A stretch of 64,000 nt of DNA from assembly GCA_958295875.1 (NCBI GenBank), contig OY282379.1, forward strand, positions 2,108,001 to 2,172,000. The letters run 5' to 3'. How positions within the stretch are numbered: position 1 is the first letter of the stretch; each line of letters starts with the position of its first letter. Below are positions 43,230 to 52,893 of this stretch, one piece after another. Origin of the DNA: an uncultured Pseudomonadales bacterium. GTDB lineage: Bacteria > Pseudomonadota > Gammaproteobacteria > Pseudomonadales > Azotimanducaceae. Under the pieces are notes generated by a model. The model saw only the letters and a program-made list of their open reading frames with translations, was not told where the DNA came from and searched no databases. Both the position numbers and the translations under genes were made by a program.

Positions 43230-46150
43230 GTCTTCACGCCGATGCGCGTGAGCGCCGCCGAGAGCGCCGCCTCCAGCTCCTGTGACGGCGCCATCTCGAT
43301 TTGCAGGGCCCAGCAGTCTGGCGTGGGCCGCAACTCCGCCAGCTTGGCGGCATCCTTCTCGGTCACCACCACCCAGGTGCCGGGCGGCACGGCTACATCC
43401 GCGGCAACGAAGGGATGGTGGTCTGGGTAGGCGCGGTCTATGGGCGCAAGGCCCAGCTCCGTCAAGGTGCGATGGAAGCGGTCTGGATTGCCGATGCCGG
43501 AGATGGCGTAGAGCGTGCCATCGACGCGCCCTGCGAACCGCTGTGCCGGCACGCGCTCGCCGCTTGCGAGGTTGCGAAACGCCACCGGCCGCGCCGCCAT
43601 CGTGTGTTCGTTCGGCGCGACGCCGGTTGCGGCGCCGTTCGCCACTACCAGATCGACGTCGCGCAGGCGCGCTGCCGGCTCGCGCAACGGCCCCGCCGGC
43701 AGGCAGCGCCCGTTGCCGAGGCCCCGGGTGCCGTCGATCACCGCCACTTCAAGGTCGCGCTCCAAGGCGTAGTGCTGCAAACCATCGTCGCTCAGCAACA
43801 CGTCGCAGGGGGCATCGGCCAGCAGGCGCTGCGCTGCCGCCACCCGGTCTGGCCCCACCACCACGGGACAGCCGGCATGTTGGGCGATCAGGGGCGCTTC
43901 ATCTCCGGCCAGCGACGCCGGCGTGTGCGCCGTCACCGTGAGCGGATAGCGCCCCTTCGGCAGGCGGCGGCCAGCGCCCAGATAGCCCCGCGAGATGACT
44001 CCCACCCGCGCCCCGCGCGCCTGCAGCCAATTGGCCAGCCAAATGGTGAGCGGCGTCTTGCCGACGCCGCCGACGGTGACGTTGCCGATCACCACCACCG
44101 GCACCGGCGGCCGCCAGCGCTTGGCGCGGCCACTCTGGAAGCGCTTGCGCCGGCGCCGAACGAGGTACGCGAAGAGCCATGCCAGCGGCGCTAACAAGCG
44201 TGGCCAGAAGCGGTCCGCATACCAAGCCCGCTCCAACGCGCCGACATGCCTTGTGGTCGGCGCATCGAAGGGCATCGCCAACGGCGCTGGCAGCGCCGCG
44301 GCGCCGGGTGAGGCCGGCTCGGTGCCATTGGCGAACTGCGATTCGTAGAGCTCCGCGTAGACGCCGCCGGCGCGGAGCAGCGCGTCTGGGCCACCCATCT
44401 CGACAACCCGCCCTTGGTCGAGCACGAGAATGGTGTCCGCCCGTTCGATGGTCGAGAGGCGGTGGGCGATGACGATGGTGGTGCGGCCGCGCATCGCTTC
44501 TTCCACCGCGGCTTGGACGTTGCGCTCGCTTTCGGTGTCGAGGGCAGATGTGGCTTCATCGAGGATGAGGATCGGGGCGTCCTTCAGCAACGCCCGGGCG
44601 ATGGCGACGCGCTGCCGCTGGCCGCCGGAGAGGCGGGCGCCATCGGCGCCAACGCGGGTGTCGAGGCCTTCAGGAAGGTCGCCCAAAAACTGATCCACAT
44701 GGGCGCGGCGCACCGCGTCGGCGATGTCCGCGTCTGCGGCGCCGCCGAGCCGCCCGTACGCAATGTTGCTGCGCAGGGTGTCGTTGAAGAGCGTCACTCG
44801 CTGCGGCACCAAGGCGATCTGGTCGCGCAGGTTTGCCAGCGCGTAGCTCGTGAGGGGCTGCCCATCGAGCAGGATTTCGCCCTGCTCGTGGTCATGGAAG
44901 CGGGCGATGAGGCTTGCCAGCGTCGTCTTGCCGGCGCCGGAACGCCCGACCACGGCGAGCACTTGCCCTGGCTCGACGGTGAAGGACACGTCCTGGAGCG
45001 CATCCCGGGCCGCCCCTTCGTAGCGGAACGCCACGTTGCGGAACTCGATGCGACCCTGCGCCCGTTCGACGACGCGCTCGCCAGTATCGACTTCCGGCGC
45101 TTGGTCGAGTTGCCAGAACACGTCTTCCGCGGCGGCCAGCCCTCGCTGCAGGCGGGCGTTCACCTCCGAGAGGCGCTTGATGGGGTTGGCCAGCAGCGCG
45201 GCGTAGCCGAGATAGGCCACGAGGTCTCCAGAGGACATGCCGGCGGCCACCTCCGGCCTGAACAGCAGCGCCACCAACGCCGCCAGCGCCGCCGCCACGA
45301 ATAGCTGGATGATGTGCGCGCTGCTGGCCTTGGCGGCCGCCATCTTCACGTTCTGGCGGCGATTGCGGTCGCTCGCGGCGACGAAGCGGCCGCGTTCGTA
45401 CGCTTCGCCGCCGAAGGCGCGCGTCACGTGGTGCCCCGCCACGGCCTCGGAGGCGGCGTGGGTCACCGCGCCCATCGAATCTTGCATGCGACGGCTGATG
45501 CGCCGGAAACGTTGCGACGCATAGCGCACGATGGCCGCCACGGCCGGCGCCACGGCGAGAAAGATGAGCGTCAACCGCCAGTTGGCGTAAACCATCATGC
45601 CGAGCAGCACCAGCACCTTGGCGCCATCGGCGACCACCATCTTGATGGCGTCCGTGACGGTGTCGCGCAGTTGCGCCGTGGTGTAGGTGAGGCGCGACAC
45701 CAAGGCGCCTTGCGCCGCGCGCTCAAAGAAGGCGCTTGGTAGGGTGAGCAGCTTCTCGAACAGCTCGCGGCGCAGTTCATGCACCACGCGGTGCGAAATG
45801 CGCGACATGAGGAACTCCCCGGCCACTGCGCCCAGGGCGCGCATGGTGGCCGCGGCGAGCATCAGCGCCGGCAGCAGCACCGCGGCGCCGGCTGTGCGCC
45901 CCTCGTAGGCGTCCACGATGTCGCCGAGGAGCCGTGCGAACCACGCCTCGCCGGCCGCGGCCGCCAAGAAACCCAACACGGCCAAGCCGAACCAGCCGAG
46001 ATGCGGCGTGAGATAGCGCAGCAAGCGCCGATAGCGGGCGAGATCGCCTTGGCCTTCCGGCCCTGCCGCCGTTGGCGGGCTGCCGGTGGCTGCCGGCGCG
46101 GGTTGCGCGGCGTCGGCTGACGCCGGCGCGCTTGATGCTGACGCGCTCAT
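43226..46150 (-). CDS. msbA-lpxK: MsbA-LpxK fusion: lipid A flippase joined to tetraacyldisaccharide 4'-kinase
   Basis: One uninterrupted 974-codon frame holds two normally separate proteins. Residues about 38-605 are a complete MsbA-type ABC exporter: six membrane helices (38-320), Walker A GRSGAGKTT (403-411), signature LSGGQ (507-511), Walker B ILILDEA and H-loop His563. Residues about 638-974 are a complete LpxK: membrane-associated N-terminus (AWYADRFWPRLLAPLAWLFA), P-loop GGVGKTP (694-700), SRGYLGAG, LSDDGLQH and VTEKDAAKL. A linker of about 30 residues joins them. An internal ATG (codon 626) has no ribosome site and there is no stop between. It overlaps exbD and kdsB by 4 bp each. Confidence 0.93.
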   Translation of the reverse strand: MSASASSAPASADAAQPAPAATGSPPTAAGPEGQGDLARYRRLLRYLTPHLGWFGLAVLGFLAAAAGEAWFARLLGDIVDAYEGRTAGAAVLLPALMLAAATMRALGAVAGEFLMSRISHRVVHELRRELFEKLLTLPSAFFERAAQGALVSRLTYTTAQLRDTVTDAIKMVVADGAKVLVLLGMMVYANWRLTLIFLAVAPAVAAIVRYASQRFRRISRRMQDSMGAVTHAASEAVAGHHVTRAFGGEAYERGRFVAASDRNRRQNVKMAAAKASSAHIIQLFVAAALAALVALLFRPEVAAGMSSGDLVAYLGYAALLANPIKRLSEVNARLQRGLAAAEDVFWQLDQAPEVDTGERVVERAQGRIEFRNVAFRYEGAARDALQDVSFTVEPGQVLAVVGRSGAGKTTLASLIARFHDHEQGEILLDGQPLTSYALANLRDQIALVPQRVTLFNDTLRSNIAYGRLGGAADADIADAVRRAHVDQFLGDLPEGLDTRVGADGARLSGGQRQRVAIARALLKDAPILILDEATSALDTESERNVQAAVEEAMRGRTTIVIAHRLSTIERADTILVLDQGRVVEMGGPDALLRAGGVYAELYESQFANGTEPASPGAAALPAPLAMPFDAPTTRHVGALERAWYADRFWPRLLAPLAWLFAYLVRRRRKRFQSGRAKRWRPPVPVVVIGNVTVGGVGKTPLTIWLANWLQARGARVGVISRGYLGAGRRLPKGRYPLTVTAHTPASLAGDEAPLIAQHAGCPVVVGPDRVAAAQRLLADAPCDVLLSDDGLQHYALERDLEVAVIDGTRGLGNGRCLPAGPLREPAARLRDVDLVVANGAATGVAPNEHTMAARPVAFRNLASGERVPAQRFAGRVDGTLYAISGIGNPDRFHRTLTELGLAPIDRAYPDHHPFVAADVAVPPGTWVVVTEKDAAKLAELRPTPDCWALQIEMAPSQELEAALSAALTRIGVKT

Positions 46151-46554
46151 GGCTCAGGCGGCACGGTGGCGACGCCCACCTGCCGGATGCCGGCTTGGGC
46201 GGCGGCGTCCAGCGCGGCCACCACGGTGCGATGGGTGGCTTCCGCGTCTGCGGCGATGACAAGCCGCGGCTGCTCGCCGACCGCCGCCCGCAACGCGGCC
46301 ACCAACGTGGCAGGCGATCCGTCCGCCAACGGCTCGTCATTCAAGGCATACGCGCCGGCGGCGTCGATGGTGAGCCGCGGCGCCGCGGTGGCCGGTGCGG
46401 CGGCGCCGAGGGCCGGCGGGAGGTTGATCTCCAGGCGGGATTGGCGCACGAAGACGGTCGAGGTCATGAAGAAGATGAGCAGCAGGAACACCACGTCGAT
46501 GAGCGGCGTCAATTCGATGGCGGCGCCTGGTCGCCGGCGGCGCGGGAACTTCAC
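46147..46554 (-). CDS. exbD: ExbD/TolR family protein of the comEC-lpxK operon
   Basis: A 135-residue protein from GTG 46554 that overlaps the exbB stop (GTGA). It has the ELTPLIDVVFLLLIFFMTST motif with the key Asp in its single membrane helix. Its periplasmic domain is distinct from the copy at 942-1346. This exbBD pair lies next to lpxK in Pseudomonas too, so its place is a conserved gammaproteobacterial trait; its role there is not established. Confidence 0.92.
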   Translation of the reverse strand: MKFPRRRRPGAAIELTPLIDVVFLLLIFFMTSTVFVRQSRLEINLPPALGAAAPATAAPRLTIDAAGAYALNDEPLADGSPATLVAALRAAVGEQPRLVIAADAEATHRTVVAALDAAAQAGIRQVGVATVPPEP

Positions 46555-47195
46555 GCCGGCCGCCCCGGCTCTTGGTTTGGCTCTCGGCAAAGGACGTCCA
46601 CGAGGCGGCTGGCTTGATGTTCCATGGTCACGGCCAACTCGTCCACGCGCCGCAGGAAGTAGCGATGCAGGATGAGCGCTGGAATCGCCGCGGCAAGCCC
46701 TGCGGCGGTGGTGACCAGCGCCTTGGAGATGCCCCCAGCCAACACCGCGGCATTGCCGGCGCCTTCGCCGACGAGCAGCGCAAACACCTCGATCATGCCG
46801 ATCACCGTGCCCAGCAACCCCAAGAGCGGGCTGATGGAGGCGATGGTGCCGAGCGCCGTGAGATAGCGCTCCATCTCGTGCAGGACCGGGCCGGCGGCTT
46901 CTTCCATGGCCTCCTTCATGCGTTCCCGGCGGCGTTGTCCGGCGTCGCGCTGCGCGAGACCAGCGGCAAGTATCCGCGCTAGGGGCTGCCCGCCGCCGAA
47001 GTTCGCAAAGCCATCTTGGGATGCCGCGCCGGCGCCATCTTGCGCCCTGCGGCACGCCTCGCCGACCAATCCATCGGGCGCCACCCTGATGGCGCGCAGC
47101 GCCCACGCGCGCTCGATGCAAATGGCCAAGGCCACGATGCTGCATAGCAGGATCGGCGCCATCAGCCAACCGCCGGATTGCACGAGTTCGAGCAC
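46551..47195 (-). CDS. exbB: MotA/TolQ/ExbB family proton channel of the comEC-lpxK operon
   Basis: A 214-residue membrane protein from GTG 47195 with three membrane helices and the signature SPLLGLLGTVIGMIEVF, then GISKALVTTAAGLAAAIPAL. It is co-translated with the following exbD. About 125 bp separate it from comEC upstream of it on the map's right, so it may have its own promoter. Confidence 0.92.
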   Translation of the reverse strand: MLELVQSGGWLMAPILLCSIVALAICIERAWALRAIRVAPDGLVGEACRRAQDGAGAASQDGFANFGGGQPLARILAAGLAQRDAGQRRRERMKEAMEEAAGPVLHEMERYLTALGTIASISPLLGLLGTVIGMIEVFALLVGEGAGNAAVLAGGISKALVTTAAGLAAAIPALILHRYFLRRVDELAVTMEHQASRLVDVLCREPNQEPGRPA

Positions 47196-47319
47196 TTGCG
47201 CCTCCGTTGCCCACGCCCGCGCAAGGGTGCGCTTAAGACGCCGGCGGGCGGATTATAGGGGAGTCTGGCCAGTTCCCACGGGACTGCGCGTCCGCCCTCG
47301 CCGCCGCGGTGCCCCGGCG

Positions 47320-49611
47320 TCATTGCGCCATGTGCCGCCGCTCCCTGCGCCAGTAGCGCCAGTCGTCGCGGCCGGCCAGCAGACGCTCCGGTTCCGCGCT
47401 GCGCCAGACGATGGCGCCCAACGTGGCGGTGGAGGCGATGTGGGCGCCGACGGCGCGGTAGCGTTCCACCACCGCGGGGTGGGGATGGCCGAAGCGGTTG
47501 CCGTGCCCGGCGCTGAACACGACGATGCGCGGCCGCGCTTGCTGCACGAAAGAGCGCGTGGAGGATGTTCGGCTGCCGTGGTGCGGTGCGATGAGCAGCT
47601 GCACCGGGCGCACAGGCAGTGTCGCTTCCGCGGCGCTCTCGATGTCGCCGGTGAGGAGGGCGCGGCGTCCGCCGTGCGCCACCTCAATGACGCAAGATGC
47701 GTCGTTGCCGGCTTCACGCCGCGCCGGCGCGAGGGTGCGAAATCGCACGCCATCCCACAGCCACGCATCGCCGCGCCGGCAGGCGCGCGCTTCGATGCCG
47801 GCGACAGGCTCCCCAGCGCTGACGCCGCGCACGCGCAAGTTGCGCAACACGGCCGGCGCCCCGCCCACATGGTCGATGTCGGCATGGCTCAGGACGATTT
47901 CAGTCACCTCCCCGCCGTGGGCGCTGCGCACATAGGGCGTCACGATGGCGTCGCCGACATCGAAGCCAGATGGATAGCGGGCGCCGGCGTCGTACAGGAG
48001 CGCGTGTCGCGCCGTGCGCACGAGGATGGCGGTGCCTTGCCCCACATCCAACGTGGCCACCTCAAAGCCGCTCGCAGGGGCCGGCGGCGCCCGCGTCATC
48101 ACAACAAACATGGCGGCGGCGAGGGCGGCGCGGCTGCCGAGTGGCCACGGCAACAGGAATGCCAACGCCAACGCGCCGGCGGCAGCGAGGGCTTGCGGGC
48201 GTGGGTCCACAGCGATGGTTGGCGCCGCCGCGGCGAATTCCACGATGCGCAGGACCAAGCCGAGCGTGGCGTCGGCGGCGCCGAGCAGCGGTTCGGCCAG
48301 CGTCGGCAGCCAAGGTAGCAGCAGCGCCCCACCGGCGGACAGCGGCGCCGCGGCCAAGGTGACGATGGGAATCAGCGCTAGATTGGTGAGCGGAGAGAGC
48401 GGATGGAAGTGGCCGACGAATGCGCCCAGCGCTGGGGCGAAGCCGACGCACACCACCGCTTGCGCGAGCACCACGGCGCCGACGCGCGCCAGCCAGCGTT
48501 GCCCGAACCCTGCGCGGTGCGTCGGCAGCCCGGTGCCGGCCTTGTCGCTGCCGCCGCGTGGCGCGAAGAAGGCCACCAGCGCGGAAACCGCCAAGAAGGA
48601 CAACCAAAAACCCGTATCGAGTGGCGCCAGTGGGTCGATGGCGAGCACCAACGCCAACGCCGCTGCGAGCCCGGTGGACGCCCCCACCCGGCGCCCAATG
48701 CTCGCTGCCAGCGCCCCGATGCAGGCCATCGTCGCCGCCCGCGTCACTGGCAGCGACCAACCGGCCAAGGTGGCATACGCCAACGCGCTGGTGATGGCGA
48801 ACGCCGCCGCGAGCCCTCGCGCGCGCCAGCGCCGGGTGAGCGGCGTCGCGCGCACTAGCAGGTTGCCGAACGCCATGCCGAGTGCGGCGAACATGCCCAC
48901 ATGCAACCCCGAAATGACGAAGAGGTGGACGGTGGCGGTGTCGCGCAACTGCGCCCACGCTGCCGGCGGCAGCAGCGCGCCGTCGCCGGTGGCAAGCGCC
49001 AGCACCATGCCGCCGTGGACAAGCCCGGCGGACGCGATGCGCTCGCGCAACCGCAGCCGAAAGTCGTCCACGGCGTCGCGGCTGTCGGCGGCGAGTTGGC
49101 CGGCCACCACATAGCCCGTGGCCACGATGCGCTGGCGGGTGAGCCAACGCTCGTAGTCGAATGTGTGTGGATTGGCGGTGGCGCGGGATGGCCGCACCCG
49201 GGCCGTGAGCGCCCACTGCTGGCCAGGCCGCGGCAGCGGCTGCCCGGCGTCCACCCACGCAGCATCCACCCAAGAGAGCCGCACGCCGTCGCCGCGCCGC
49301 AAGCCGCACGCCGCTTCTGCGGTCAACGCGGCTTGGAAGTTCACCGACTGCCCTTGGCGCACCGGCAAGCCTTGGATGCGCACTGCCAAGTCCACCGGCG
49401 TTGGGCAAGGGGCAGCGCGGCTTGCAAGCGCCGCGTCCACGGCCAGCCAGCCCCAAGCCGCGCCCAGCGCGAGGGCCGCGCAGAATCGCCAGCGCGGCCA
49501 AGGCAGGAGGACGGCGCCGCCGGCGGCGACGATGGCTGCGGCAAACGGCGCCACGGGCTGTGCATGGGCCGCGATCACGCCAATGGCGAACCCAGCTAGT
49601 GCGCGGCGCAT
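47320..49611 (-). CDS. comEC: DNA internalization competence protein ComEC/Rec2
   Basis: A 763-residue polytopic membrane protein: N-terminal membrane segments and DUF4131-like region (1-200), the competence membrane domain (about 210-490, LFVISGLHVGMFAALG), and a C-terminal metallo-beta-lactamase domain (about 520-763, LSHADIDHVGGA, LIAPHHGSRTSS). It forms the inner-membrane channel for single-stranded DNA uptake. Length matches the family (about 750). Natural competence is possible, but no other com genes apart from pilZ are seen. Confidence 0.94.
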   Translation of the reverse strand: MRRALAGFAIGVIAAHAQPVAPFAAAIVAAGGAVLLPWPRWRFCAALALGAAWGWLAVDAALASRAAPCPTPVDLAVRIQGLPVRQGQSVNFQAALTAEAACGLRRGDGVRLSWVDAAWVDAGQPLPRPGQQWALTARVRPSRATANPHTFDYERWLTRQRIVATGYVVAGQLAADSRDAVDDFRLRLRERIASAGLVHGGMVLALATGDGALLPPAAWAQLRDTATVHLFVISGLHVGMFAALGMAFGNLLVRATPLTRRWRARGLAAAFAITSALAYATLAGWSLPVTRAATMACIGALAASIGRRVGASTGLAAALALVLAIDPLAPLDTGFWLSFLAVSALVAFFAPRGGSDKAGTGLPTHRAGFGQRWLARVGAVVLAQAVVCVGFAPALGAFVGHFHPLSPLTNLALIPIVTLAAAPLSAGGALLLPWLPTLAEPLLGAADATLGLVLRIVEFAAAAPTIAVDPRPQALAAAGALALAFLLPWPLGSRAALAAAMFVVMTRAPPAPASGFEVATLDVGQGTAILVRTARHALLYDAGARYPSGFDVGDAIVTPYVRSAHGGEVTEIVLSHADIDHVGGAPAVLRNLRVRGVSAGEPVAGIEARACRRGDAWLWDGVRFRTLAPARREAGNDASCVIEVAHGGRRALLTGDIESAAEATLPVRPVQLLIAPHHGSRTSSTRSFVQQARPRIVVFSAGHGNRFGHPHPAVVERYRAVGAHIASTATLGAIVWRSAEPERLLAGRDDWRYWRRERRHMAQ

Positions 49612-49691
49612 GGCAGCCGGTGCTGCGGAGCGTGGCGTGGCGCAGCGCCGGTGGCCGGGGTGCAGAGGGCATGTGTGGGCATAATGCGGTT

Positions 49692-50240
49692 ATGCCTCGC
49701 CAGCTCTTGCAGCGGTACATGCCGAACGCCGACGCGGTGCGTGAGCATCCGCTGTTGCGTCCTGTGCGACATCTCCTGCGTGACCCGGAGCTCTGGCGCT
49801 TGCATCGCCGCTCGGTCGGCGGCGCCTGCTTCATCGGCATGTTCAGCGCCTTCTTGCCGCTGCCGGGGCAGACGCTGGTGGCGGCTGGCCTTGCCGTTGC
49901 GAGCCGCTGCAACTTGCCCATCGCCTTGGCTCTCGTGCAGGTGACCAATCCGCTGACGATGGCGCCGATGTTCTTCTTCGCCTTTGGTTTGGGGGCGTGG
50001 CTCATGGGCACGGACGCGACACTCTCCAACTTCGAACTGTCGTGGGGGTTTCTCTCGAGCCACTTCAAGGAGTTGTGGCAGCCGCTGTTGCTCGGCAGCT
50101 TGGTGTGCGGCTGGGTGAGCGGGCTTACGTTGATGGTGGCGGCGCGGCTGTTTTGGCGCTTCCATGTGCTGCGCCGATGGCAAGCGCGGCGGGCAGCGCG
50201 GCTGCAGGCCAAGGCCACGGCCAAGGGGGCAGCGCCCTGA
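49692..50240 (+). CDS. DUF2062 domain membrane protein
   Basis: From ATG 49692, 182 residues. The conserved RSVGGACFIGMFSAFLPLPG and QVTNPLTMAPMFFFAFGLG define DUF2062. It has about three membrane segments and a basic C-terminus (RRWQARRAARLQAKATAK). It is divergent from comEC, a pairing seen in other gammaproteobacteria. Function unknown. Confidence 0.87.
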   Translation: MPRQLLQRYMPNADAVREHPLLRPVRHLLRDPELWRLHRRSVGGACFIGMFSAFLPLPGQTLVAAGLAVASRCNLPIALALVQVTNPLTMAPMFFFAFGLGAWLMGTDATLSNFELSWGFLSSHFKELWQPLLLGSLVCGWVSGLTLMVAARLFWRFHVLRRWQARRAARLQAKATAKGAAP

Positions 50241-50269
50241 TTCCGGCGTAGGCGGCGGCCCGCGCCCCG

Positions 50270-50959
50270 TTACAACCAACCCACGGCGCGAAAGCTGAAT
50301 GTGGCGGCAGCGGACACCACCACATGGTCCACCACGCGCACATCCACCGTTCGCGCCGCGGCGACGATGGCCTCGGTAAGGCGGCGATCGCTCTCGCTGG
50401 GCTCCACGTCCCCGTGCGGATGGTTGTGCGCCAGCACCAGTGCCGCGGCCTCGCGCTTGAGCGCCCCGGCCACCACCTCCCGCGGATAGACGACGGCGCG
50501 GTCCACGGTGCCCTGCTGCACGATTTCCACGCCGTTTGGCAATAGCCTGTAGCCGGTGTCGAGGTAGCCGACGGCGAATGCCTCGTGGCGCAGGCCGCCG
50601 AAGCGCATGCGCCAGAAGTCGATCAAGTCTCGCGGCTCGAGCAGGGCGCGGCCTTCGGCGGTTTGACGCAGGTAGGCCGTCGCCGCGGCGCGGACGACAT
50701 GCAGTCCGGTGGCGGCGACCGGGCCGACGCCGCGCACCGCGGTGAGTTCGTCGAGCGGCGCGTCCAGCACGGCCCGCAAGCCACCGAACTGGGCGAGCAG
50801 CCGCTTGGCGGGCTGCTTCACGTCTGAACGGGGAATCGCGAACGTCAGCAGGAGCTCGATCACCTCGTGCTCCGCGAAGCCGTCCAGCCCGTTCTTGACG
50901 AACCGCTCGCGCAGCCGGCGACGGTGTCCGAGATAGTGTGGCGGCTCCAAGTGGGACAC
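50270..50959 (-). CDS. radC: RadC family protein (JAB/MPN domain)
   Basis: A 229-residue protein with an N-terminal helix-hairpin-helix region (LDELTAVRGVGPVAATGL) and a C-terminal JAB metalloprotease-like domain with the metal site in HNHPHGDVEPSESD. Despite its name the family is not shown to repair DNA; it is often linked to mobile DNA and transformation. It sits 15 bp upstream of lolE's end on the map, with comEC nearby. Confidence 0.93.
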   Translation of the reverse strand: MSHLEPPHYLGHRRRLRERFVKNGLDGFAEHEVIELLLTFAIPRSDVKQPAKRLLAQFGGLRAVLDAPLDELTAVRGVGPVAATGLHVVRAAATAYLRQTAEGRALLEPRDLIDFWRMRFGGLRHEAFAVGYLDTGYRLLPNGVEIVQQGTVDRAVVYPREVVAGALKREAAALVLAHNHPHGDVEPSESDRRLTEAIVAAARTVDVRVVDHVVVSAAATFSFRAVGWL

Positions 50960-50973
50960 TTCGCGGCCGCCGT

Positions 50974-52197
50974 TCAGCCCTCGTGCAGCGCTTGCGCCGG
51001 GTGCGCGCGGGCGGCCTTGAGCGCCGGGCGCAACACCGCCAAGAAGCAGAGCGTGAGCGACAACGCCGCGATCACCGCAAGGTCTGTGGGCAAGACCTTG
51101 GACGGCAGCGCGTCATACACCGTGCCCTCTAGGATGCTGCCGCCAGACAGGGCTGCCAAGGCGTTGGCGAATGGGCCCGCGTTCCAAGCGATGAATACGC
51201 CGGCAGCCAAGCCGACGCCGACGCCGGCCAGCGCGATGGCGAAGCCTTGGGTGATGAACACATGCGCGAGGAATCGCGTCGTCGCGCCCATCGTCGCCAG
51301 CATGGCGATGTCGGCGCGCTTATCGGAGACGAGCATGGTTTGCCCGGCCACGATGTTGAAGGCGGCGATGGCGATGACGAGGGCCAGCAGCGCGAACATC
51401 AGCGTCTTTTCCAGCCGCACGGCGTGGAACAAGTCGCCGTGGACATCGGCCCAGGTGCGCCATGTCCATCCCTCTGGCCAGCGCGCCGCCAAGGTGGCCA
51501 CGGTGGCCGGCGCGGCCATCGGCGCCGCGAATTGCAGGCGCCATCCCACTTCGCCGCTGTCCGCGAGGCCGCGGCGTTCAAGGTCTGCAAGCTGAATGAC
51601 GGCGAGGGAGTAGTCCGGCTGGGCGCCCACCGCGAACGTCGCCCGCAGCGTGAACCGTTCCAAGCGCGGCTGGCCGCCGCCTGGGCTGGGCGTCATTAGC
51701 GCGAGCACCACGGCGTCGCCCAATTCCAAGCCGAACGCCCGCGCTAACGGGTCGCCGAGAGCGATGCCGCCGGGTGCTGCGAGCGTGTCCGTGAAGCTGC
51801 CTTGGGCCACGCTCTGGAAGATGAGGTCCAAGCCGGTCATGCCGTCTAGATCGACTGCCTGCAGGGCGAGGGGGTGCATGGCGCCGCGGGCGCTCAGCAT
51901 GGCGGCGCCGGCGAAGAACGGCGTTGCCGCAACCACCTCGTCTGGCAACGCCGGCAGCGCTGGCAACTGGCCGGGGGCAGCGCCGGGCGGCGGAATCGCC
52001 AAGGCATGGGGCGTGGCGCCCAACAGCCGCATGCGAATCTCCGCGTCAAAGCCATTCATCACGCTCGCCACCACGGTGAGCGTCATCACCGCAAGGGCCA
52101 GGGCGGTGAACGAGGCCCAGTTGATGAACGCGGCGTGGGCGTTGCGCCGGGCAAACAAGTACCGGCGAGCCATCCACAGCGCATTTGCGAAGCGCAT
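50974..52197 (-). CDS. lolE: Lipoprotein-releasing ABC transporter permease LolE/LolC
   Basis: A 407-residue permease with four membrane helices: one near the N-terminus (ASFTALALAVMTLTVVASVM), then a large periplasmic domain (about 50-250), then three in the C-terminal FtsX domain (about 265-400). The motif NGFDAEIRMRLLG after helix 1 is typical. It is the last gene of lolCDE. ATG 52197 is preferred because it aligns the first helix with LolC; a GTG at 52212 directly follows lolD. Whether it is lolE or a second lolC is set only by order. Confidence 0.88.
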   Translation of the reverse strand: MRFANALWMARRYLFARRNAHAAFINWASFTALALAVMTLTVVASVMNGFDAEIRMRLLGATPHALAIPPPGAAPGQLPALPALPDEVVAATPFFAGAAMLSARGAMHPLALQAVDLDGMTGLDLIFQSVAQGSFTDTLAAPGGIALGDPLARAFGLELGDAVVLALMTPSPGGGQPRLERFTLRATFAVGAQPDYSLAVIQLADLERRGLADSGEVGWRLQFAAPMAAPATVATLAARWPEGWTWRTWADVHGDLFHAVRLEKTLMFALLALVIAIAAFNIVAGQTMLVSDKRADIAMLATMGATTRFLAHVFITQGFAIALAGVGVGLAAGVFIAWNAGPFANALAALSGGSILEGTVYDALPSKVLPTDLAVIAALSLTLCFLAVLRPALKAARAHPAQALHEG

Positions 52198-52212
52198 GTC
52201 GTCGCCGCTCAC

Positions 52213-52893
52213 CTAGCTGGCGAGGTGCCCGTCTTCGAGCACGGCGACGCGATCCATGCGCGTCGCCAAGGCTTCGTCGTGGGTGACGACGATGAGCGCG
52301 GCGCCGGTCTCCGCGATGAGCGCATCCACCGCATCGAGGGCCTGCGCCGCGCTGGCCCCGTCCAGATTGCCGGTGGGTTCATCGGCGAGCACCACGGCCG
52401 GGCGGCCCGCCAACGCCCGCGCCACCGCGACGCGCTGACGTTCGCCGCCGGAGAGTTCGTGCGGACGATGCGCGATGCGGTGCTCCAAGCCGACGGCTGC
52501 GAGCAGGGCGCGGGCATCGGCGGCCACGTCGCCGAACGCGGCGCCGGCCACCAAGCGCGGCATGGCGACGTTCTCCAACGCGGTGAACTCCGGCAGCAAG
52601 TGATGCAATTGATAGACGAAGCCCATGTGCGCGTTGCGCAAAGCGGCGCGTCGAGCGGGGCCGGCGGCGGTGATGTCGTGGCCGCAAACCTGCACCGAAC
52701 CGGCGTCCGGGTCCAAAAGCCCGGCCAAGATGTGCAGCAGCGTGCTCTTGCCCACCCCAGAGCGGCCGACGATGGCTAGGCGTTCCCCGGCGGCGAGGGC
52801 GAACTCCACCTCGCTGAGCACATCGATGCGCGCGCCGCCTTGGGTGTAATGCTTGGAGATGCTGCGGCAGCGCAGGGGCGGCGCGTCACTCAT
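52213..52893 (-). CDS. lolD: Lipoprotein-releasing ABC transporter ATPase LolD
   Basis: A 226-residue ATPase with Walker A IVGRSGVGKSTLLHIL, the Lol-type helix FVYQLHHLLPEFTALENVAM, signature ELSGGERQRVAVARAL and Walker B AVVLADEPTGNLD. FVYQxHHLLPEF is specific to LolD among ABC ATPases. It extracts mature lipoproteins from the inner membrane with LolC and LolE. Its start overlaps the lolC end by 8 bp. Confidence 0.95.
   Translation of the reverse strand: MSDAPPLRCRSISKHYTQGGARIDVLSEVEFALAAGERLAIVGRSGVGKSTLLHILAGLLDPDAGSVQVCGHDITAAGPARRAALRNAHMGFVYQLHHLLPEFTALENVAMPRLVAGAAFGDVAADARALLAAVGLEHRIAHRPHELSGGERQRVAVARALAGRPAVVLADEPTGNLDGASAAQALDAVDALIAETGAALIVVTHDEALATRMDRVAVLEDGHLAS

Noticed and set aside
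46147..47195. Novel placement of exbBD beside lipid A genes
   Set aside because: The comEC-exbB-exbD-lpxK order is known in Pseudomonas and relatives, so only the MsbA-LpxK fusion is notable.
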